From contig CALMZW010000196.1 in NCBI GenBank assembly GCA_937870605.1, forward strand, positions 1 through 6,833: a stretch of 6,833 bases of DNA. The letters run 5' to 3'. The stretch comes from an uncultured Synergistaceae bacterium (lineage in GTDB: Bacteria; Synergistota; Synergistia; Synergistales; Aminobacteriaceae). Both the position numbers and the translations under genes were made by a program. The notes beneath the pieces were generated by a model. It saw only the letters and a program-made list of their open reading frames with translations. It had not been told where the DNA came from and did no database searches. Of the stretch, positions 1 through 6,642 are shown in pieces (the first letter of the stretch is position 1; every line of letters begins with the position of its first letter).

Positions 1-38
1 CATTCCTCCGGCAACGCTTCCAGCACATATTTTCTGTC

Positions 39-67
39 ATGATAGCATACGCACGATCAGGAATGAA
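39..67 (-). promoter_or_regulatory. Possible promoter for a gene at or beyond the left edge
   Basis: Read on the minus strand, a TATCAT box (39-44, five of six to the -10 consensus) lies 17 bases after TTCATT (62-67, three of six to the -35 consensus). The stretch is more AT-rich than its surroundings. A purine-rich GGAGGA (4-9) directly precedes an ATG at 3-1, too close for a normal ribosome binding site at that ATG, so the real start may lie a few bases past the edge. Transcription would run out of the window to the left. The assignment is by eye and the -35 is poor. Confidence 0.3.
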
Positions 68-93
68 TCACGCCCCAGAGGGCACGGTGAAAC

Positions 94-122
94 GCGGCGG
101 AAGAGCGCGTCTCTCCCGCCGC
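94..122 (-). terminator. Hairpin terminator-like structure after the GyrI-like gene
   Basis: In the minus-strand RNA the arms GCGGCGGGAGAG and CTCTTCCGCCGC can form a 12-bp stem with one G-U pair around the 5-base loop ACGCG. It begins 7 bases after the stop codon of the GyrI-like gene. On the plus strand the same position is an A-C mismatch, so the structure fits minus-strand RNA better. The tail that follows (GTTTCACC) has only three T residues, so termination may be weak or factor-assisted. Confidence 0.55.
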
Positions 123-129
123 AACGCCG

Positions 130-600
130 CTACAGCACCGGGACATGGATCTCGGTTTTCAGTTCCGACTCCGGGACCACGGCGGGATCGTTGAGGTAGA
201 ACTCCCGGAAGGGGCCGGCGATCGTCTTCTTTTCGGCCGCGATCCAGGACATCAGCGCTTCGTACGCGGCGCCAAGATCCGTGTAGGGGCCGACGTGAAG
301 CACCGACGCAACCGTCGCCTCCGGCAGCGTGCGTTCCCTGATGTCCTCCGACGCCGGGGCGGCCCCGTTCACGGGAAAGCCGACCTCGGCGGCGAAGCGT
401 TCGGGCGTGAACTCCATGTCCGGGTAGAAGGCGATGCATCCCATATCGGGCGCGAACGGGATCCGGTTCCGGATCATCCACTCGTATACGTCCCTGAACG
501 CTTCCGGCATGTCTCTCCCGACCGAATCCATGTTCGTTTCGATGCGTTTGAAGAGCCCGCGAATCGCCGCCGTTTTTTTGACACAGATCCCTTCCGTCAC
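130..600 (-). CDS. GyrI-like small-molecule (effector) binding domain protein
   Basis: A stand-alone 156-residue protein of the GyrI-like / AraC effector-binding fold (SHS2-type ligand-binding module). In MerR and AraC regulators such as BmrR this domain binds hydrophobic cationic drugs; free-standing members include the gyrase inhibitor GyrI, and some relatives hydrolyse small compounds. No DNA-binding domain is present. Family signatures are EVGFPV (residues 72-77), HVGPYTDLGAAYEAL (102-116), REFYLNDP (132-139) and a C-terminal ELKTEIHVPV (147-156 region) with the conserved acidic residue in the last strand. I chose the GTG at 600 because GGAGGG (608-613) sits 7 bases upstream of it. An in-frame ATG at 615 would add five residues but has no visible ribosome binding site and lies close to the predicted transcript start; the frame also stays open farther upstream, beyond the promoter. 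There is no export signal, so it should be cytoplasmic. Ligand and role are unknown. Confidence 0.88.
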   Translation of the reverse strand: MTEGICVKKTAAIRGLFKRIETNMDSVGRDMPEAFRDVYEWMIRNRIPFAPDMGCIAFYPDMEFTPERFAAEVGFPVNGAAPASEDIRERTLPEATVASVLHVGPYTDLGAAYEALMSWIAAEKKTIAGPFREFYLNDPAVVPESELKTEIHVPVL

Positions 601-636
601 AGTCGATCCCTCCATGTTTGAACACGAGATATGCCA

Positions 637-666
637 ATAAAACCATAAAAGCATACATTTTGTCAA
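637..666 (-). promoter_or_regulatory. Sigma70-type promoter of the GyrI-like gene
   Basis: On the minus strand a perfect TTGACA -35 box (661-666) is followed after 18 bases by TTTTAT (637-642, four of six to the -10 consensus), within an AT-rich island in otherwise GC-rich DNA. Transcription would start near 630, giving a leader of about 30 bases to the GTG at 600 but only about 15 to the ATG at 615, which supports the GTG start. Confidence 0.6.
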
Positions 667-715
667 CAAACACGCCTCGCCATCGCGCGACTTTATCCCG
701 CGCGGCATGATCCGC

Positions 716-744
716 TTTTCCCCTTCTTCCCGATGCGGTATGAT
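716..744 (+). promoter_or_regulatory. Possible promoter of the PAS histidine kinase gene
   Basis: TATGAT (739-744, five of six to the -10 consensus) lies in a short AT-rich patch on the plus strand; an overlapping GATAAT (742-747) is an alternative. The best -35 at 17 bases spacing is TTTTCC (716-721), only three of six, so the promoter may be activator-dependent or misplaced. The leader to the GTG at 826 would be about 75 bases. Confidence 0.3.
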
Positions 745-762
745 AATCAATAGAACGAATTT

Positions 763-774
763 TTCCGTAAATGG
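763..774 (+). promoter_or_regulatory. Shared upstream element, copy 1 (TTCCGTAAATGG)
   Basis: This copy reads TTCCGTAAATGG and ends 51 bases before the kinase start. The 10-mer CCGTAAATGG recurs exactly, inverted, upstream of the chemoreceptor gene, and TTCCGTAAAT recurs upstream of the hydrolase gene. It may be an operator or other regulatory site; the function is inferred only from recurrence and position. Confidence 0.3.
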
Positions 775-825
775 CATTCCGGCGGGCGTACGGCCATCCG
801 GGATGCGAGCGGAGGCGACTTTCGA

Positions 826-2847
826 GTGACCGATGAATCCGGCATCCGCTCGAACCAATCCGTGAACCCCGACGACACGACCGTCTTGAAGGAACGGGAA
901 CGCGCCCTCGACATTCTGGCGCGCAACTACCCGGGCATGATCTACCACTGTCGCGACGACGAGGACTGGAGCATGCTCTATGTAAATGACGGCGCGCTCG
1001 GGCTCACGGGATACGGAAGCGACGATTTCGTCTCAAAGCGGATTTCCTACGCATCGCTGATTGATGAATCGGACCGGGACCGGGTCCGTTCGTCGATCCG
1101 GGAGGCGATCGCCGCGCGGAGGCCGTTCGACATCGAATACCGCATCCGGACACGCGACAGAGCCGAAAAGAACGTCCGGGAGCACGGCGCCGGCATCTTC
1201 TCGACCGACGGACAACTCCTCTTTCTCGAGGGCTTCATCTCGGACGTGACGATCCAGAGGCGAACCGACGCGGCGCTCGAAAAGAGCGAACGCCGCTACC
1301 GGGAACTCTTCGAACAGGCCCCCGTCGGGATCTTTTCGACGACGTCCGACGGCAGGGCGCTCGGCGTCAATCCCGCCCTCGCCCGGATGCTCGGATGCGC
1401 GTCGCCGCAAGAGGCCGCGCATCACTACTTCGACCTTCGCAACGCCCTCTATGTCCGCCCCGAGCGGAGGGACGAATTCATCGCCAGACTGCGCGAACAC
1501 GGAACCGTGAGGGATTTCGAGTACGAGGCGAACACGGCCGACGGCCGGCGCATCTGGATCAGCATGAACGCGCGCGTCACCGAACGCTATCCCGACGGGT
1601 CGTTCGGCATCGAGGGATTCGCGACGGACATCACGGAGCGCAGGCGCGCCGAAGACGCTCTCCGGTTCTCCGAGGCGCGGCTGCATGCGCTCGTCGAGAC
1701 CATCCCCGATCTGATCTGGCTGAAGACTCCTGGCGGCGTCTATCTGAGCTGCAACTCCATGTTCGGACGCTTTTTCGGCGCGACAGAGGCGGAAATCGTC
1801 GGCAATACCGACTACGACTTCGTCGAAAAGGAGCTCGCCGACTTTTTCCTCGTGAACGACAGGCGGGCCATGGACGCGGGCGGCCCGACCGTCAACGAGG
1901 AATGGCTGACCTTCGCGGACGGCGGCTATCGCGGGCTGTTCGAGACGATCAAGACGCCCATGCGAGACGAGGGCGGCGCGATCATCGGCGTTCTCGGCAT
2001 TTCGCGCGACATCACCGAACACAAGCGATCCGAAGAGGAGCTTCGGGAGCACCGGAACAACCTCGAGGGGCTCGTCGCCGCGCGAACGGCGGAACTCGAG
2101 GCCGCGAACAGCGAGCTCGAGGCGTTCTCCTACTCCGTATCGCACGATCTCAAGGCGCCGCTCCGCGCCATCGACGGCTTCGCGCGCTTTCTGGAAGAAG
2201 ACTACGCGGACAGGCTCGACGACGAAGGGCGCAGGCTCATCGGCATCATCCGGAACAGCGCCCGCGAGATGGGACAGCTCATCAGCGACCTGCTCGCGTT
2301 CTCGCGAATGAGCCGGAAGGAATTCACGATGTCGCGTCTCGACATGAAGGCGTTCGTGCGCGACGTCTGGGAGAAGACCGCGATCCTCCGGGAGGGGCGC
2401 GACGTCGAGCTGCGCGTCGGCGATCTTCCCGAAGCGTACGGCGATATGGCGACGATCCGCGAAGTCCTCGTCAACCTGCTGTCGAACGCGATCAAGTTCA
2501 CGCGCCCCCGGGAGCACGCGGTCATCGAGGTCTGGGGACGCGAGGAGAACGGACAGATTCTCTACTCCATCCGCGACAACGGCGCCGGATTCGACATGAC
2601 CTACTGCGACAGGCTCTTCAACGTCTTCCAGCGGCTGCACGGCGCCGATGAATTCGAAGGGACGGGCATCGGGCTCGCGCTCGTGAAGCGGATCGTCCGG
2701 CGACACGGCGGCGACGTCCGCGCCGAAGGGCGGCCGGACGGCGGGGCCACATTCGCCTTCTCGCTGCCGAAAGCCGGGAAGCGCGACGAAACCGGGCGAA
2801 ACGACAACGCGATCCTCTTTGCACCACCCAAAAAGATGCCGCAATAG
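826..2847 (+). CDS. Soluble PAS-PAS-PAS sensor histidine kinase, phytochrome-kinase type
   Basis: A 673-residue cytoplasmic sensor kinase that should autophosphorylate on a histidine and pass the phosphate to a response regulator. Three PAS domains lie at about residues 25-145, 155-272 and 283-398; each ends in a PAC-type motif (SDVT, TDIT, RDIT) and the linkers are charged and helical. A coiled coil at about 400-435 leads to the HisKA dimerization domain, with H-box SVSHDLKAPLR (phosphorylated His likely residue 440). The ATPase domain shows the N box (NLLSNAIKFT, 550-559), G1 box (DNGAGFD, 584-590), F box (LFNVFQRLH) and G2 box (GTGIGLALV). The H-box and FQRLH style match kinases of the cyanobacterial phytochrome (Cph1) group, but no GAF or PHY domain is present. 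No membrane segment, signal peptide or receiver domain is visible, and the last 25 residues look disordered. The GTG start has GGAGG (811-815) 10 bases upstream. The ligand of the PAS domains cannot be told. The partner may be the response regulator at the right edge. Confidence 0.95.
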   Translation: MTDESGIRSNQSVNPDDTTVLKERERALDILARNYPGMIYHCRDDEDWSMLYVNDGALGLTGYGSDDFVSKRISYASLIDESDRDRVRSSIREAIAARRPFDIEYRIRTRDRAEKNVREHGAGIFSTDGQLLFLEGFISDVTIQRRTDAALEKSERRYRELFEQAPVGIFSTTSDGRALGVNPALARMLGCASPQEAAHHYFDLRNALYVRPERRDEFIARLREHGTVRDFEYEANTADGRRIWISMNARVTERYPDGSFGIEGFATDITERRRAEDALRFSEARLHALVETIPDLIWLKTPGGVYLSCNSMFGRFFGATEAEIVGNTDYDFVEKELADFFLVNDRRAMDAGGPTVNEEWLTFADGGYRGLFETIKTPMRDEGGAIIGVLGISRDITEHKRSEEELREHRNNLEGLVAARTAELEAANSELEAFSYSVSHDLKAPLRAIDGFARFLEEDYADRLDDEGRRLIGIIRNSAREMGQLISDLLAFSRMSRKEFTMSRLDMKAFVRDVWEKTAILREGRDVELRVGDLPEAYGDMATIREVLVNLLSNAIKFTRPREHAVIEVWGREENGQILYSIRDNGAGFDMTYCDRLFNVFQRLHGADEFEGTGIGLALVKRIVRRHGGDVRAEGRPDGGATFAFSLPKAGKRDETGRNDNAILFAPPKKMPQ

Positions 2848-2875
2848 GCGATCTTTTTCTCTTTCGTATGTTCTC

Positions 2876-2905
2876 TTTCCACAGGCGCACGCTCCTTGTT
2901 ACAAT
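2876..2905 (+). promoter_or_regulatory. Possible promoter of the chemoreceptor gene
   Basis: TACAAT (2900-2905, five of six to the -10 consensus) follows TTTCCA (2876-2881, four of six to the -35 consensus) after 18 bases, within the 142-base gap between the kinase stop and the chemoreceptor start. If real, the receptor has its own promoter with a leader of roughly 80 bases, and the shared CCGTAAAT element lies inside that leader. Confidence 0.4.
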
Positions 2906-2928
2906 GACGCGATCGGAAGCACTTCTGG

Positions 2929-2942
2929 ATCCATTTACGGAT
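2929..2942 (-). promoter_or_regulatory. Shared upstream element, copy 2 (inverted)
   Basis: Read on the minus strand this is ATCCGTAAATGGAT, containing the same CCGTAAATGG as the copy upstream of the kinase. Its ends form a small dyad, ATCC-N6-GGAT, as expected of a site bound by a dimer. It ends 47 bases before the chemoreceptor start codon, downstream of the predicted -10 box, where a bound repressor could block transcription. The regulatory role is inference. Confidence 0.3.
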
Positions 2943-2989
2943 CACACGAGCGCCGCGCTCGCATTCTTTTCAGCAAGGAGTCGATTCAC

Positions 2990-5110
2990 GTGAATATCAA
3001 CCGCCTCGGATCCCGCATCGCCGCAATGGTCGTCGCCCTTCTCGCCGCCGCCATCGGAACGGTTTCGTATTTCGCGCTCGCGCGAAGCGCCGACAGCCTC
3101 GAAACCGCGTCGGACATGTATGGCCGCGAAGCCGTCCTCCGCGTCGCGAACCAGCTCAACGACACCTTCGACCGTTTCGACGGAACGCTGCTCGCGCTGA
3201 AGGCCTTCCTCGAAGGGAAGTTCGAGTACGACCACGCGAAGGACAACATGAAGATCTACCTGTCCGTCTTCGTCCACGACAACAAGGCCCTCATCGAAAA
3301 GCTCGGCGAACAGGTTCCCGACGTCCGGGACATGTTCATCTATTTCAATCCGGAACTCTTCGGCGACAAGGTCTTCGCGATCTCGCTCTCCCGCGCGAAG
3401 GAGACGGACGCGTTCGCGCTCTCCCAGAAGCCGAAGGAGACGCCCGCCGAACTCTTCGACCGGAAGAACCCGCAGACGTCCTTCTTCTGGAAACCCTACG
3501 ACGGAGGCCAGACCTGGGGCGACCCGTTCCTCCGGGACGGCTCGGAACTCATCGGCTACGGCATGCCCGTCACATCCGGCGGGAAGACCATCGCGATCAT
3601 CGGCATCAACTTCGACTACGCCTTCGTGCGAAAGACCCTGCGGGACATCCGTCTTTACGACACCGGATACGCGGCGCTTCTGAACAGGAATCTCAAATTC
3701 CTGTATCACCCCGCGTTCCCGTTCGACGGTCCCGATTTCCGGGGCGTCGCCGACGGCGCGCTCGCCCCCTTCGCCGAACCGCTTCTGAAAAACGCGGTCG
3801 GCAGATCGGACTACGTCCTGAAGGGCGAGCACAAGACCCTCCACTCCGCGCACATGAAAAACGGGTTCATCACGCTCATCGCCGTGAGCCGAAACGAAAT
3901 CACCGCTCCGGTTGACTCCCTCAGAACCATGATCCTGATCGCCTCGGGGATCATTCTGGTCATCGCCGTCATCGCCGCGCTCGTCTTCGCGCGAAGCGTC
4001 TCCGCGCCGCTGCGGGCGACGGCGAAGGCCGCGGCGGAAGTCGCCGAAACCGGAGATCTGCGCCGTCGCATCGACGTCGCGACCTCCATCGAGGAGATAC
4101 GCGGCGCGGCCGATTCGCTGAACGCGCTGATCGCCGCAATGAAGGGCTCCGTCGGGGAGATCCTCTCCGGCGCGAACCGCGTGCTTTCGAAGGCCGAGGA
4201 ACTCAGCGCCGTCTCCGAGGAAACCACCGCATCCGCCGAAGAGATCCTCGCGCTCGCCGATCGGGCGAGCAAGCGATCGGCGGACGCCGCGTCGGCCGTC
4301 GAATCGGCCGACGCCGGAATACAGGAAGTGTCGGCCGCCGCGACGACCGGAGCGAAGGCGGCCGCCGAAGCCGGCGAACGGGCCGCGGAGATCGCCGTCG
4401 CATCCGAACGGGGCGGGCAGGCGATCCGGGACACACGAACGCTCATCGATACGATGGCGGCCTCGAGCGGCAAGGTCGGCGAGGCGATTCGCGAACTTGC
4501 GGACTCGGTCGGCGGCATCACCGGATTCGTTAACACGATAACATCCATCGCGGACCAGACCAACCTGCTCGCGCTGAACGCCGCCATCGAGGCCGCGCGC
4601 GCGGGCGAGGCGGGACGCGGCTTCGCGGTCGTCGCGGAAGAGGTCCGGAAACTCGCGGAGGAATCCGGCAGGGCGGCGCACGAAGTCAGCTCCATCATCT
4701 CGAACATCTCCGGGCGCACGGAAAACGCGGTGCGCGACAAGTCCGAAGCCGACGGAAAGATGCGCCTCGTCATCGACAAGATCCGCGAGACGGAAGGAAT
4801 CATCGGCGACGTCGTCACCCGCGTCGCGACGATTACGGACAACGTCCGGGACATTGCGGCGACCATGGAGGAACAGGCGGCCTCGTCCGAAGAGATGACC
4901 GCGGGGATGGACTCCGTGACCCGCAGCAGCGAGGATATCGCCGAACAGCTTTCCGCGATCGACGCCGCCACGAAGGAACAGGAGAAGGCGACCGAAACGA
5001 TCGCGCACGCCTCGGAGGAACTCGTCCGCCTCAGCGGAGAACTCCGGAACGCGGTGGCGCGCTTCACGATCGAGGACAACGCGCTCGCCCCCGCGCAGAC
5101 GAAGAAATAA
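2990..5110 (+). CDS. Methyl-accepting chemotaxis protein with dCache-type sensor and HAMP domain
   Basis: A 706-residue transmembrane chemoreceptor that senses a ligand outside the inner membrane and controls CheA kinase through CheW. The order is a short cytoplasmic N-terminus, TM1 (about 9-31), a periplasmic sensor (about 32-308) sized and patterned like a double Cache domain, TM2 (about 313-335), HAMP (about 336-388) and a long cytoplasmic signalling hairpin (about 390-692). The hairpin tip, about residues 517-559, carries the nearly invariant ADQTNLLALNAAIEAARAGE core that contacts CheA/CheW, followed by GRGFAVVAEEVRKLAEES. The arms on each side are about 150 residues, near 22 heptads each, which fits the long 44H class. 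Flanking Glu/Gln-Glu/Ala-rich stretches (such as MEEQAASSEEM, about 626-636) are likely methylation sites. There is no C-terminal NWETF-type tether for CheR/CheB. The sensor has FFWKPY and TWGDPF near 165-180, but I do not see the full Tyr-Arg-Trp-Tyr-Asp pattern of amino-acid-binding dCache domains, so the ligand is open. The GTG start has AAGGAG (2975-2980) 9 bases upstream; the frame is open to 2819 but lacks a comparable site there. Confidence 0.95.
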   Translation: MNINRLGSRIAAMVVALLAAAIGTVSYFALARSADSLETASDMYGREAVLRVANQLNDTFDRFDGTLLALKAFLEGKFEYDHAKDNMKIYLSVFVHDNKALIEKLGEQVPDVRDMFIYFNPELFGDKVFAISLSRAKETDAFALSQKPKETPAELFDRKNPQTSFFWKPYDGGQTWGDPFLRDGSELIGYGMPVTSGGKTIAIIGINFDYAFVRKTLRDIRLYDTGYAALLNRNLKFLYHPAFPFDGPDFRGVADGALAPFAEPLLKNAVGRSDYVLKGEHKTLHSAHMKNGFITLIAVSRNEITAPVDSLRTMILIASGIILVIAVIAALVFARSVSAPLRATAKAAAEVAETGDLRRRIDVATSIEEIRGAADSLNALIAAMKGSVGEILSGANRVLSKAEELSAVSEETTASAEEILALADRASKRSADAASAVESADAGIQEVSAAATTGAKAAAEAGERAAEIAVASERGGQAIRDTRTLIDTMAASSGKVGEAIRELADSVGGITGFVNTITSIADQTNLLALNAAIEAARAGEAGRGFAVVAEEVRKLAEESGRAAHEVSSIISNISGRTENAVRDKSEADGKMRLVIDKIRETEGIIGDVVTRVATITDNVRDIAATMEEQAASSEEMTAGMDSVTRSSEDIAEQLSAIDAATKEQEKATETIAHASEELVRLSGELRNAVARFTIEDNALAPAQTKK

Positions 5111-5144
5111 CGCTCGCCCGCGCCACCGCGGCCGAGCCGCTCCG

Positions 5145-5178
5145 GCTCCCTCCCGATTGCGGGGAGGGAGCTTTTTTT
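5145..5178 (+). terminator. Strong intrinsic terminator after the chemoreceptor gene
   Basis: A perfect 10-bp stem, GCTCCCTCCC (5145-5154) with GGGAGGGAGC (5162-5171), surrounds a 7-base loop and is followed at once by seven T residues (5172-5178). It begins 34 bases after the chemoreceptor stop codon. The uridine tract is only on the plus-strand side, so it acts for rightward transcription and separates the receptor from the hydrolase gene. Confidence 0.93.
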
Positions 5179-5192
5179 ATTCGAGCACACTC

Positions 5193-5202
5193 TTCCGTAA
5201 AT
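5193..5202 (+). promoter_or_regulatory. Shared upstream element, copy 3 (TTCCGTAAAT)
   Basis: TTCCGTAAAT matches ten bases of the element upstream of the kinase gene and eight (CCGTAAAT) of the inverted one upstream of the chemoreceptor gene. It ends 56 bases before the hydrolase start codon. A weak -10-like TATTGT (5216-5221) follows at about promoter spacing, so part of this copy might overlap a -35 region; the match to TTGACA is poor. Role inferred only. Confidence 0.28.
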
Positions 5203-5258
5203 TTCGTCAACGTGCTATTGTTTCCGGAAAGCTTCTATTGAGATGGGAGGCGCCGAAA

Positions 5259-6581
5259 ATGTCTGGTTCCATGTATCGCCTGATTGTCGTATTCGCGGCG
5301 GGAATGGTGCTTGGGGCAACGTTTCCCTCCGCCGCGCCTGCCGTGACGTCGAACGACGCGGAGGCCGTGCGGCGCGTGGAAGCCTCGCGGGGATCCGTCC
5401 GGCTCCGGGGATTCCGGGACGCCGAAATGGATTTTCAGATCATCCGGTCCATCGGAGCGGACGCCTGCGGGGGCGGCGCGCTCGGAGAAATCCTGATCGC
5501 GCGCGATGCGATCGCCGACGGAGATCCCTCAGGCTGGACGCCGGCATTCGCGGACCTCGCGGAGCGCGTCGAACGCGACGGAAGGGAGCGTCTGGCGCGC
5601 GGACACGCGATAAGCGCACGCGACGCCTTTCTTCGGGCGGCGAGCTACTGGCGGGCGGCGGAATACTACGCCGACCCCAGAAAAGACGACGCGCGGCGGT
5701 GCGGACTCCGGTGCCGCGATGCGTTCCTCGCCGGGGCGAGGCTGCTCCCCGGCGGCGTCGCGGACCTCAGGATCCCGTTCGGCGAGACGCCGATCCCGGC
5801 GTATTTCCTCCGCCCCGCGTCGGACGATGTCGCGCGTCCAACAGTGCTCATGATGAGCGGCTACGACGGAACATCGGAGGAGATGTTCTTCGCGGCCGGA
5901 CGAGCGGGCCTCGAGCGGGGCTACAACGTGCTGCTCTTCGACGGCCCGGGGCAGACCGGGATGCGCCGTTTCGTCACGGACTCCGCCTTCATGCCCGATT
6001 ACGGCCCCGTCATCCGCGCGGTCGTCGACCACGCCCTGTCCCGCAGGGACGTCGACCCGAAGCGGGTGGCCCTGTACGGGGTCAGCATGGGCGGCTACCT
6101 CGCGCTCAGCGGCGCGATCGGCGAAGGGCGGCTCGCGGCGCTCGTCCTGAACTCGCCGGTCACGAACCTCCACGAGTACATGTCGGCCTTCATGCCGCAA
6201 TCGCGCGATTCCCGGGACGATTTGACCCTCGACGAGCTTGCGGCGCTTCCCGACGACGTCATTCCGTGGGCGCTCCGCAGCGCCGGGATGAACTTCATCC
6301 GTCGCTACGGCTCGACGACCTTTTCGGGGGCGTTCGCGGCGCTGAAGACATTCGACGCGCGTCCGCGCCTGAAAGGCCTCACGGCCCCCGCGCTCGGCCT
6401 GATATGCCGCGGCGAGGGAGCGACCCCGATACGTCTCGCGGAGGAGTTCGCGACGACGTCGCCCCGCCCCGTGACGCTCAGGATCTTCGAACAACCCTCG
6501 GGGGCGAACATGCACTGCCAGCTGGACAACCTGCCGCTGTCCGCAGCCGTCATCTTCGACTGGCTCGACGAGAATCTCTGA
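5259..6581 (+). CDS. Exported alpha/beta hydrolase, 2,6-dihydropseudooxynicotine hydrolase-like group
   Basis: A 440-residue alpha/beta-hydrolase with an N-terminal signal peptide: hydrophobic core about residues 8-22 and an Ala-Pro-Ala cleavage region near 26-28, so it is probably periplasmic or secreted. After it comes a helical region (about 33-160) with the group's RGHAISARDAFLRAASYWRAAEYY pattern (114-137), then the catalytic fold: LRIPFGETPIPAYFLRP (170-186), GYDGTSEE (201-208), DGPGQT (228-233), nucleophile elbow GVSMGG (Ser276 in 274-279) and a C-terminal GANMHCQLDNLPLS (His419 likely catalytic). The usual strand-7 aspartate is not seen; Glu386 in RGEG is the best acid candidate. In the related nicotine-pathway enzyme the reaction is C-C bond hydrolysis, but relatives also act as esterases or are uncharacterised, so the substrate is unknown. 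The ATG at 5259 has GGGAGG (5245-5250) 8 bases upstream and places the signal peptide correctly; an ATG four codons later lacks such spacing. It follows the chemoreceptor terminator, so it is transcribed separately. Confidence 0.9.
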   Translation: MSGSMYRLIVVFAAGMVLGATFPSAAPAVTSNDAEAVRRVEASRGSVRLRGFRDAEMDFQIIRSIGADACGGGALGEILIARDAIADGDPSGWTPAFADLAERVERDGRERLARGHAISARDAFLRAASYWRAAEYYADPRKDDARRCGLRCRDAFLAGARLLPGGVADLRIPFGETPIPAYFLRPASDDVARPTVLMMSGYDGTSEEMFFAAGRAGLERGYNVLLFDGPGQTGMRRFVTDSAFMPDYGPVIRAVVDHALSRRDVDPKRVALYGVSMGGYLALSGAIGEGRLAALVLNSPVTNLHEYMSAFMPQSRDSRDDLTLDELAALPDDVIPWALRSAGMNFIRRYGSTTFSGAFAALKTFDARPRLKGLTAPALGLICRGEGATPIRLAEEFATTSPRPVTLRIFEQPSGANMHCQLDNLPLSAAVIFDWLDENL

Positions 6582-6615
6582 AGAAGAACGAAGAGGTCCG
6601 ATGGAACGGAATCCA

Positions 6616-6642
6616 TCCGGGCGAGGCCCTCAGCAGCCCGGA
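6616..6642. repeat. Inverted repeat between convergent genes, possible bidirectional terminator
   Basis: TCCGGGC (6616-6622) and GCCCGGA (6636-6642) form a 7-bp stem with a 13-base loop that overlaps the stop codon of the response regulator gene. It lies in the gap between two convergent genes, where a shared terminator is expected, but neither side has a T tract, so the role is uncertain. Confidence 0.25.

Noticed and set aside
68..673. 201-codon plus- or minus-strand style frames opposite or overlapping the GyrI-like gene
   Set aside because: They cross the promoter and terminator of that gene, have Arg/Gly-rich translations and match no family, whereas the GyrI-like frame has clear signatures.
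1033..2844. Long antisense open frame opposite the histidine kinase
   Set aside because: It mirrors the kinase in a GC-rich genome where stop codons are rare in the complementary frame; its translation is rich in Arg, Val, Asp and Glu without recognisable domains and has no ribosome binding site. The PAS/HisKA frame is clearly the coding one.
2834..2866. Terminator for the kinase gene from GCC/GGC followed by a T-rich stretch
   Set aside because: The stem is only three base pairs and overlaps the stop codon; the T-rich stretch alone is not enough to call a terminator.
2942..5008. Long antisense open frame opposite the chemoreceptor
   Set aside because: Low-complexity Asp/Arg/Gly/Val translation typical of shadow frames; the chemoreceptor on the other strand has full domain support.
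5134..5171. Alternative hairpin GAGCC/GGCTC (5134-5148) overlapping the left arm of the terminator, suggesting an attenuator
   Set aside because: The alternative stem is only 5 bp against a perfect 10-bp terminator stem, there is no leader peptide or ligand-binding fold, and the terminator sits where a simple end of the receptor transcript is expected.
3811..5190. Second antisense open frame opposite the chemoreceptor, rich in Ser and Ala
   Set aside because: It is a shadow of the alanine-rich signalling hairpin, and it runs through the terminator after the receptor gene.
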